A stretch of DNA of 64,000 nucleotides. Source: Colletes latitarsis. Lineage: Eukaryota; Arthropoda; Insecta; Hymenoptera; Colletidae. Within the stretch, counting starts at the first letter, position 1. Every line of letters begins with the position of its first letter. Positions 1 through 9,429 of the stretch are shown piece by piece. Location of the stretch: NCBI RefSeq assembly GCF_051014445.1, contig NW_027488384.1, positions 1,488,001 to 1,552,000 of the forward strand. Reading direction: 5' to 3'. The notes beneath the pieces are model-generated. The model was not told the DNA's origin and did no database searches. It saw only the letters and a program-made list of their open reading frames with translations. Position numbers and translations under genes: made by a program.

Positions 1-3000
1 TTGTTGAACGGATCCTGGGTTTTTTCTGGTTTGGATCACGTAGTAATGTGGTACCACACTGAAACGGTCAATTAAACCTGGTTTCGATCAATATTTTAGA
101 GGATAACGCAAGTTAGGTCTGGGATAGGTCTGTGATTTGCCCTCATCAGACTCATACTTTCGCATTCTTCACATACTTGTTGAACAGATCCTGGGTTTTT
201 TCTGGTTCGGATCACGTACTAATGTGGGACCACACTGAAACAATCAATTAAACCTGGTCTTGATAAACATTTTAGAGGATAACGCATGTTAGGTATGGGT
301 TAGGTCTAGGATTTGCCCTCATCAGGCTCATTCTTTCACATATTTCTCATACTTCATGGCTAGATCCTGGGCTGTTTCTGGATTGTATCACGTAGTAATG
401 TGGTACCACGCTGAAACAGTCAATTAAACCTGGTTTCGATCAATATTTTAGAGGATAACGCAAGTTACGTCTGGGATAGGTCTAGGATTTGCCCTCATCA
501 GGCTCATACTTTCGCATATTTCTCATACTTGATGGCTGGATCCTGGGCTTTTTCTGGATTGCGTCACGTAGTAATGTAGTACCACACTGAAACAGTCAAT
601 TAAACCTGGTTTCCATCAATATCTTAGAGGACAACGCAAGTAGTTCTGGGATATGTCTGGGATTTGCCCTCATCAGGCTCATACTTTCGCGTTTTTCACA
701 TACTTGTTGAACAGATCCTGGGTTTTTTCTGGTTTGGATCACGTAGTAATGTGGTACCACGCTGAAACAATTAATTAAACCTGGTCTGGATAAATATTTT
801 AGAGGATAATGCATCTTAGGTCTGGGTTAGGACTAAGATTTGCCCTCATCAGGCTCACAGTTTCGCGTTTTTCACATTCTTGTTGAACAGATCCTGGGTT
901 TTTTCTGGTTTGGATCACGAAGTAGTGTGGTACCACACTGAAACAGTCCATTAAACCTGGTTTCGCTCAATATTTTAGAGGATAACGCATGTTAGGTCTA
1001 GGTTAGGTCTGGGATTTGCTCTCATCAGGCTCATTCTTACGCATATTTCTCATACTTGATGGCTAGATCCTTTGCTTTTTCTGGATTGTATCACGTAGTA
1101 ATGAAGTACAACACTGAAACAGTCAATTAAACCTGGTTTCCATCAATATCTTAGAGGACAACGCAAGTTAGGTCTGGGACTTGCTCTCATCAGGCTCATT
1201 CTTTCACATATTTCTCATACTTCATGGCTAGATCCTGGGCTGTTTCTGGATTGTATCACGTAGTAATGTGGTACCACGCTGAAACAGTCAATTAAACCTG
1301 GTTTCGATCAATATTTTAGAGGATAACGCAAGTTACGTCTGGGATAGGTCTAGGATTTGCCCTCATCAGGCTCATACTTTCGCATATTTCTCATACTTGA
1401 TGGCTAGATCCTGGGCTTTTTCTGGATCGCATCACGTTGTAATGTAGTACAACACTGAAACAGTCAATTAAACCTGGTTTCCATCAATATTTTAGAGGAC
1501 AACGCAAGTTAGGTCTAGGTAAGGCCTGAGATTTTCACTGATCAGACTCATACTTTCGCATCCTTCACATACTTGTTGAACGGATCCTGGGTTTTTTCTG
1601 GTTTGGATCACGTAGTAATGTGGTACCACACTGAAACGGTCAATTAAACCTGGTTTCGATCAATATTTTAGAGGATAACGCATGTTAGGTCTAGGTTAGG
1701 TCTGGGATTTTCGCTCATCAGACTCATACTTTCGCATTCTTGACATACTTGTTGAACGGATCCTGGGTTTTTTCTGGTTTGGATCACGTAGTAATGTGGT
1801 ACCACGCTGAAACAATTAATTAAACCTGGTCTGGATAAATATTTTAGAGGATAACGCATCTTAGGTCTGGGTTAGGTCTAAGATTTGCCCTCATCAGGCT
1901 CACAGTTTCGCGTTTTTCACATACTTGTTGAACAGATCCTGGGTTTTTTCTGGTTTGGATCACATAGTAATGTGGTACCACACTGAGACAGTCGATTAAA
2001 CCTGGTTTCGATTAATATTTTAGAGGATAACGCAAGTTAAGTCTGGGATTGGTCTGGGATTTGACCTCATCAGACTCATACTTTCGCGTTTTTCACATAC
2101 TTGTTGAACAGATCCTGGGTTTTTTCTGGTTTGGATCACATAGTAATGTGGTACCACACTGAAACAGTCGATTAAACCTGGTTTCGATTAATATTTTAGA
2201 GGATAACGCAAGTTAAGTCTGGGATTGGTCTGGGATTTGACCTCATCAGACTCATACTTTCGCATTCTTCACATACTTGTTGAACGGATCTTGGGTTTTT
2301 TCTGGTGTGGATCACGTAGTAATGTGGTACCACACTGAAACAATCAATTAAACCTGGTCTTGATAAATATTTTAGAGGATAACGCAAGTTAAGTCTGGGA
2401 TAGGTCTAGGATTTGCCCTCATCAGGTTTTTACTTTCGCATATTTCTCATACTTCATGGCTAGATCCTGGGCTAGTTCTGGAGTGGATCACGTAGTAAAG
2501 TGGTACCACACTGAAACAGTCCATTAAACCTGGTTTCGCTCAATATTTTAGAGGATAACGCATGTTAGGTCTAGGTTAGGTCTGGGATTTGCTCTCATCA
2601 GGCTCATTCTTTCGCATATTTCTCATACTTGATGGCTAGATCCTGGGCTTTTTCTGGATTGCATCACGTAGTAATGAAGTACAACACTGAAACAGTCAAT
2701 TAAACCTGGTTTCCATCAATATCTTAGAGCACAACGCAAGTTAGGTCTGGGATATGTCTGGGATTTGCCCTCATCAGGCTCATACTTTCGCGTTTTTCAC
2801 ATACTCGTTGAACAGATCCTGGGTTATTTTCTGGTTTGGATCACATAGTAATGTGGCACCACACTGAAACAGTCGATTAAACCAGGTTTCGATCAATATT
2901 TTTGAGGATAACGCATGTCAGGTCTAGGTTAGGCCTGGGATTTTCACTCATCAGACGCATACTTTCGCATTCTTCACATACTTGTTGAACGGATCCTGGG

Positions 3001-3820
3001 TTTTTTCTGGTTTGGATCACGTAGTAATGTGGAGCCACACTGAAACAGTCAATTAAACCTGGTTTCGATTAATATTTTAGAGAATAATTCATGTTAGGTC
3101 TAGGTTAGGTCTGTGATTTACTCTCATCAGGCTTATTCTTTCGCATATTTCTCATACTTGATGGCTAGATCCTGGGCTTTTTCTGGATTGCATCACGTAG
3201 TAATGAAGTACAACACTGAAACAGTCAATTAAACCTGGTTTCCATCAATATCTTAGAGGACAACGCAAGTTAGGTCTGGGATAGGTCTAGGATTTGCCCT
3301 CATCAGGCTCTTACTTTCGCATAATTCTCATACTTCATGGCTAGATCCTGGGCTATTTCTGGATTGGATCACGTAGTAAAGTGGTACCACACTGAAACAG
3401 TCCATTAAACCTGGTTTTGATCAATATTTTAGATGATGACGCATGTTAGGTCTAGGTTAGCCCTGGGATTTTCACTCATCAGACTCATACTTTCGCATTC
3501 TTCACATACTTGTTCAACTGATCCTGGGTTTTTTCTGGTTTGGATCACGTAGTAATGTGGGACCACACTGAAACAGTCGATTAATCCTGGTTTCGATCAA
3601 TATTTTGGAGGATAACGCAAGCTAGGTCTGGGATAGGTCTGGGATTTGACCTCATCAGACTCGTACTTTCGCACACTTCACATACTCGTTGAACAGATCC
3701 TGGGTTATTTTCTGGTTTGGATCACATAGTAATGTGGTACCACACTGAAACAGTCGATTAAACCAGGTTTCGATCAATATTTTAGAGTATAACTCATGTT
3801 AGGTCTGGGTTAGGCCTGGG

Positions 3821-6284
3821 ATTTTCACTGATCAGACTCATACTTTCGCATTCTTCACATACTTGTTGAACGGATCCTGGGTTTTTTCTGGTTTGGATCA
3901 CGTAGTAATGTGGTACCACACTGAAACGGTCAATTAAACCTGGTTTCGATCAATATTTTAGAGGATAACGCAAGTTAGGTCTGGGATAGGTCTGGGATTT
4001 GCCCTCATCAGACTCATACTTTCGCATTCTTCACATACTTGTTGAACAGATCCTGGGTTTTTTCTGGTTCGGATCACGTACTAATGTGGGACCACACTGA
4101 AACAATCAATTAAACCTGGTCTTGATAAACATTTTAGAGGATAACGCATGTTAGGTCTGGGTTAGGTCTTGGATTTGCACTCATCAGGCTCATACTTTCA
4201 CATATTTCTCATACTTCATGGCTAGATCCTGGGCTGTTTCTGGATTGTATCACGTAGTAATGTGGTACCACGCTGAAACAGTCAATAAAACCTGGTTTCG
4301 ATCAATATTTTAGAGGATAACGCAAGTTACGTCTGGGATAGGTCTAGGATTTGCCCTCATCAGGCTCTTACTTTCGCATATTTCTCATACTTCATGGCTA
4401 GATCCTGGGCTATTTCTGGATTGGATCACGTAGTAAAGTGGTACCACACTGAAACATTCAATGAAACCTGGTCTGGATAAATATTTTAGAGGATAACGCA
4501 TCTTAGGTCTGGGTTAGGTCTAAGATTTGCCCTCATCAGGCTCACATTTTCGCATTTTTCACATACTTGTTGAACAGATCCTGGGTTTTTTCTGGTTTCG
4601 ATCACGAAGTAGTGTGGTACCACACTGAAACAGTCCATTAAACCTGGTTTCGCTCAATATTTTAGAGGATAACGCGTGTTAGGTCTAGGTTAGGTCTGGG
4701 ATTTGCTCTCATCAGGCTCATTCCTTCGCATATTTCTCATACTTGATGGCTAGATCCTGGGCTTTTTCTGGATTGCATCACGTAGTAATGTAGTACCACA
4801 CTGAAACAGTCAATGAAACCTGGTTTCCATCAATATTTTAGAGGACAACGCATCTTAGGTCTGGGTTAGGTCTATGATTTGCCCACATCAGGCTCACAGT
4901 TTCGCGTTTTTCACATACTTGCTGAACAGATCATGGGTTTTTTCTGGTTTGGGTCACGTAGTAGTGTGATACCACACTGAAGCAGTCGATTAAACCTGGC
5001 TTCGATCAATATTTTAGTGGATAACGCATGTTAGGTCTAGGTTAGCACTGGGATTTTCACTGATCAGACTCATACTTTCGCATTCTTCACATACTTGTTG
5101 AACGGATCCTGGGTTTTTTCTGGTTTGGATCACGTAGTAATGTGGTACCACACTGAAACGGTCAATTAAACCTGGTTTCGATCAATATTTTAGAGGATAA
5201 CGCAAGTTAGGTCTGGGATAGGTCTGGGATTTGCCCTCATCAGACTCATACTTTCGCATTCTTCACATACTTGTTGAACAGATCCTGGGTTTTTTCTGGT
5301 TCGGATCACGTACTAATGTGGGACCACACTGAAACAATCAATTAAACCTGGTCTTGATAAACATTTTAGAGGATAACGCATGTTAGGTCTGGGTTAGGTC
5401 TTGGATTTGCACTCATCAGGCTCATACTTTCACATATTTCTCATACTTCATGGCTAGATCCTGGGCTGTTTCTGGATTGTATCACGTAGTAATGTGGTAC
5501 CACGCTGAAACAGTCAATAAAACCTGGTTTCGATCAATATTTTAGAGGATAACGCAAGTTACGTCTGGGATAGGTCTAGGATTTGCCCTCATCAGGCTCT
5601 TACTTTCGCATATTTCTCATACTTCATGGCTAGATCCTGGGCTATTTCTGGATTGGATCACGTAGTAAAGTGGTACCACACTGAAACATTCAATGAAACC
5701 TGGTCTGGATAAATATTTTAGAGGATAACGCATCTTAGGTCTGGGTTAGGTCTAAGATTTGCCCTCATCAGGCTCACATTTTCGCATTTTTCACATACTT
5801 GTTGAACAGATCCTGGGTTTTTTCTGGTTTCGATCACGAAGTAGTGTGGTACCACACTGAAACAGTCCATTAAACCTGGTTTCGCTCAATATTTTAGAGG
5901 ATAACGCGTGTTAGGTCTAGGTTAGGTCTGGGATTTGCTCTCATCAGGCTCATTCCTTCGCATATTTCTCATACTTGATGGCTAGATCCTGGGCTTTTTC
6001 TGGATTGCATCACGTAGTAATGTAGTACCACACTGAAACAGTCAATGAAACCTGGTTTCCATCAATATTTTAGAGGACAACGCATCTTAGGTCTGGGTTA
6101 GGTCTATGATTTGCCCACATCAGGCTCACAGTTTCGCGTTTTTCACATACTTGCTGAACAGATCATGGGTTTTTTCTGGTTTGGGTCACGTAGTAGTGTG
6201 ATACCACACTGAAGCAGTCGATTAAACCTGGCTTCGATCAATATTTTAGTGGATAACGCATGTTAGGTCTAGGTTAGCACTGGG
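3821..6284 (+). repeat. Seven-monomer higher-order repeat, two copies (1232 bp each)
   Basis: The segment 3821-5052 is repeated almost unchanged as 5053-6284. Anchors spaced exactly 1232 bp (7 x 176) apart include the rare variant GGTTCGGATCACGTACTAAT (4067 and 5299) and GAAACATTCAATGAAACC (4451 and 5683). The first part of the unit also matches the left edge of the window at an offset of 3862, so the window begins inside a related copy. Confidence 0.88.
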
Positions 6285-7844
6285 ATTTTCACTCATCAGA
6301 CTCATACTTTCGCATTCTTCACATGCTTGTTGAACTGATCCTGGGTTTTTCTGGTTTGGATCACGTAGTAATGTGGGTCCACACTGAAACAATCAATTAA
6401 ACCTGGTCTTGATAAATATTTTAGAGGATAACGCATGTTAGGTCTAGGTTAGGTCTGGGATTTGCTCTCATCAGGCTCATTCTTTCGCATATTTCTCATA
6501 CATGTTGAACAGATCCTGGGTTTTTTCTGGTTTGGATCTCGTAGTAATGTGGGACCACACTGAAACAATCAATTAAACCTGGTCTTGATAAATATTTTAG
6601 AGGATAACGCATGTTAGGTCTAGGTTAGGTCTGGGATTTTCACTCATCAGACTCATACTTTCGCATTCTTCACATACTTGTTGAATGGATCCTGGGTTTT
6701 TTCTGGTTTGGATCACGTAGTAATGTGGGTCCACACTGAAACAATCAATTAAACCTGGTCTTGATAAATATTTTCGAGGATAACGCATGTTAGGTCTGGG
6801 ATAGGTCTGGGTTTTGCCCTCATCAGACTCATACTTTCGCACACTTCACATACTCGTTGAACAGATCCTGGGTTTTTTCTGGTTTGGATCACGTAGTAAT
6901 GTGGTACCACACTGAAACAGTCGATTATACCTGGTTTCGATCAATATTTTAGAGGATAACGCAAGTTAAGTCTGGGATTGGTCTGGGATTTGACCTCATC
7001 AGACTCATACTTTCGCATTCTTCACATACTTGTTGAACGGATCTTGGGTTTTTTCTGGTGTGGATCACGTAGTAATGTGGTACCACACTGAAACAATCAA
7101 TTAAACCTGGTCTTGATAAATATTTTAGAGGATAACGCAAGTTAAGTCTGGGATAGGTCTAGGACTTGCCCTCATCAGGCTCTTACTTTCGCATATTTCT
7201 CATACTTCATGGCTAGATCCTGGGCTAGTTCTGGAGTGGATCACGTAGTAAAGTGGTACCACACTGAAACAGTCCATTAAACCTGGTTTCGCTCAATATT
7301 TTAGAGGATAACGCATGTTAGGTCTAGGTTAGGTCTGGGATTTGCTCTCATCAGGCTCATTCTTTCGCATATTTCTCATACTTGATGGCTAGATCCTGGG
7401 CTTTTTCTGGATTGCATCACGTAGTAATGTAGTACCACACTGAAACAGTCAATGAAACCTGGTTGCCATCACTATTTTAGAGGACAACGCAAGTTAGGTC
7501 TAGGTAAGGCCTGAGATTTTCACTGATCAGACTCATACTTTCGCATTCTTCACATACTTGTTGAACGGATCCTGGGTTTTTTCTGGTTTGGATCACGTAG
7601 TAATGAGGTACCACACTGAAACGGTCAATTAAACCTGGTTTCGATCAATATTTTAGAGGATAACGCAAGTTAGGTCTGGGATAGGTCTGGGATTTGCGAT
7701 CATCAGGCTCATACTTTCGCGTTTTTCACATACTTGTTGAACAGATCATGGGATTTTTCTGGTTTGGGTCACGTAGTAATGTGGTACCACACTGAAACAG
7801 TCGATTATACCTGGTTTCGATCAATATTTTAGAGGATAACGCAA

Positions 7845-7858
7845 GTTAAGTCTGGGAT
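7845..7858 (+). repeat. Target-site duplication, left copy, element 1
   Basis: GTTAAGTCTGGGAT directly precedes the first base of retrotransposon copy 1 and is repeated at 13171-13184 after the poly(A) tail. The two preceding bases (AA) cannot be told apart from the poly(A) tail, so the true duplication is 14 to 16 bp. The same monomer without an insertion is seen at 6965-6978. Confidence 0.93.
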
Positions 7859-8189
7859 CTGAGGCGGGTGGAGAAAGTCGCCGCTGCCTGCGCCTTTAAG
7901 GGGCAGAAAAGCGGTGGCGCGGAGGCCCTGAAGGCCGCGGCGGAGGAAATGAGGGAGGCGGCGCGGGAGCTCAGAGGGCGGAACGCCCGTCTGCAGCTCC
8001 TGTTGGAGGAGGAGCGACAGGGGAGGAGGAGGGCAGAGGCGCTGTGGAACAGCGCGGCCCTCCCTCCCATCCTCCCTCCTCCTCCACCGCCGCGTCCCTC
8101 GGCGGAGGTAAATAAGCGGAGTGCGGCGGCAGTGGTGCGGGGCACCGCGGGCCCCTCCACCCGCACTCCGCCCGTGAAGAAGTCCCCGT

Positions 8190-8218
8190 CCTCCTCAGAA
8201 GACGATCTTCTGAGGAGG
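8190..8218 (+). other. Perfect hairpin inside ORF1 (copy 1)
   Basis: CCTCCTCAGAAGA and its exact reverse complement TCTTCTGAGGAGG are separated by CGA, a 13-bp stem with a 3-nt loop inside coding sequence. It is identical in copy 2 at 40849-40877. Function unknown. Confidence 0.8.
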
Positions 8219-8944
8219 ATTGGGGACATGATTGATGGCAAGCTGGCCGCCTTCCGGGAGGAGCTCCTCGCCGGAAGAGCGGTCAGCAGGAAGGCGGTGC
8301 CTCCCCGACCTGTTCCGGTACAGTCGGGGAAGGCAAAGAAGGGCGGAGTGAAGGCTCCGCCCAGCGTTGCGGCACCAGGGCCCCGGGTCGCGACCCCCAA
8401 GGGGGGTGGTGTACCCGTGGTCGCGGTGGTCGCGTCCTCCACAGTACCCTCCCAAGGGGGGGTGGCGTGGAGTGAGGTGGTGGGGCGGAAGGCGAAGCGG
8501 GCGGCGAGGAAGGCCTCGCAACCGCAGCCTCCGCCTCCGCCGCCGGCGGCCAAGGTAAAGGCCGCGAAGGTCGGGAAGGCACGACCAGGTCGTCCCCCAA
8601 AAACGGCAGCGGTGACGCTGACCGTTGCGCAGGGGGGCGACTTGACCCTCGCGGAGGCGATGCGGCTCGCCAGGGAGAATATCTCCCTGGAAGAGCTGGG
8701 CATCGCCTCCGTGAGGGCGAAGAGGGCCGTGACCGGGGGTCTCTTGCTGGAGATCCCCGGTGCAGAAGGCGGCGCGAAGGCGGATCGTCTCGCCCAGAGG
8801 CTCCGGGAGCAGCTGGGCGAGCGAGGTGTCCGGGTCGCCCGGCCCACGAAGCGCACGGAGATGCGCGTTTGTGGGCTGGACGACTCGGTCAGCGCACAGG
8901 ATGTGTCCCGTGCCCTTGCGAGGGCGGGGGACTGTCCTGTGGAG

Positions 8945-8973
8945 GACCTGCGGATCGGAGAGATCCGCAGGTC
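8945..8973 (+). other. Perfect hairpin inside ORF1 (copy 1)
   Basis: GACCTGCGGATC and GATCCGCAGGTC flank the loop GGAGA: a 12-bp perfect stem within the part of ORF1 just before the zinc knuckles. Copy 2 has the same structure. Confidence 0.8.
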
Positions 8974-9424
8974 GCCCTCCGGCCTCGGGTCGGTGTGGGC
9001 CCGGTGCCCCCTCTCCGCCGCCCGTAAGGTGGCGGAATCCGGGAGGGTGTTGGTGGGGTGGGTTTCGGCGCGAGTGGAAATCCTCGCGCCGCGCCCGCTC
9101 CAGTGTCACCGCTGCCTCGAATTGGGGCACGTGAGGCAGTGGTGCACCTCGCCGGTGGACCGCAGCGGTCAGTGTTACCGCTGCGGTGCCAAAGAGCACC
9201 GTGCGAGCCAGTGCTCGGCGGCCCCCCACTGCCCGCTGTGTGCGGACATGGGGAGGCCAGCCGATCACAGGGTGGGGAGCAAGAAGTGCTCCCCCCCCTC
9301 CCGGAAGGAGAGGAAGAGGCGGGCTGCACCGGCTCCGGTGCCGAGGGCGGTGGCATCGTCCTCCATGGAGGTGGACGGTGCTACGGGGACGGACGGCCGG
9401 GAGGAGGCTGGCGCGGCCATTAAT

Positions 9425-9429
9425 TAATG
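9425..9429 (+). promoter_or_regulatory. TAATG stop-start overlap joining ORF1 and ORF2 (copy 1)
   Basis: The ORF1 stop TAA (9425-9427) shares its last A with the ORF2 start ATG (9427-9429). The UAAUG arrangement is known from the Bombyx element SART1, where it supports reinitiation on ORF2 after ORF1 termination. That this element uses the same mechanism is inferred from sequence. Confidence 0.8.

Larger units (their letters stand above)
1..7858 (+). repeat. 176-bp tandem satellite array, left block
   Basis: Head-to-tail monomers of about 176 bp; the word GGATAACG or its variant recurs at 101, 277 and 453, and as GGACAACG at 629, giving a period of exactly 176. Words conserved in every monomer include TTTTAGAGGATAACGCA, TTAGGTCTGGG, CTCATCAG, GATCCTGGG, GGATCACGTAGTAATG and TGAAACAGTC. 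Two block variants alternate: one with CATTCTTCACATACTTGTTG, the other with CATATTTCTCATACTT and ATGGCTAGATCC. Monomers differ by point changes and rare small indels. The short minus-strand reading frames here are read-through of the monomer and not genes. No unique sequence is visible before copy 1 of the retrotransposon. About 45 monomers. Confidence 0.97.
7859..9427 (+). pseudogene. ORF1 (Gag-like nucleic-acid-binding protein), 5'-truncated
   Basis: Remnant of the element's ORF1, which encodes the Gag-like protein that packages element RNA in R1-clade retrotransposons. The frame enters from the insertion junction as Leu-Arg-Arg-Val-Glu-Lys, matching residue 104 onward of the intact ORF1 in copy 2, and is blocked by a TAA at 7847 in the satellite. 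No initiating ATG remains, so this copy probably makes no normal Gag. Retained are part of the coiled-coil region, the Pro-rich stretch, the basic linker, the RRM-like region and all three zinc knuckles near the C terminus (two CX2CX4HX4C, one CX2CX8HX6C). Compared with copy 2 it shows four substitutions (Glu for Ala, Val for Ala, Gln for Arg, His for Gln) and lacks one Pro in the C-terminal tail. The frame ends at TAATG, overlapping the ORF2 start by one base. Confidence 0.9.

Noticed and set aside
596..814. Recurrent short minus-strand frames in the satellite, 62-81 codons (for example at 596, 1668, 2196, 6597, 21584, 27221, 63306)
   Set aside because: They are the same stretch of monomer read in reverse. 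The monomer length is not a multiple of three, so each frame stops in the next monomer; similarity among them reflects the repeat, not protein selection.
1..7858. True telomeric TTAGG tract
   Set aside because: TTAGG words occur once or twice per 176-bp monomer; no run of consecutive TTAGG units is present.
7868..7870. GTG at 7868 as an ORF1 start in copy 1
   Set aside because: It aligns to an internal Val codon of the intact ORF1. Copy 1 is truncated, and a GTG start is not expected in a eukaryote.
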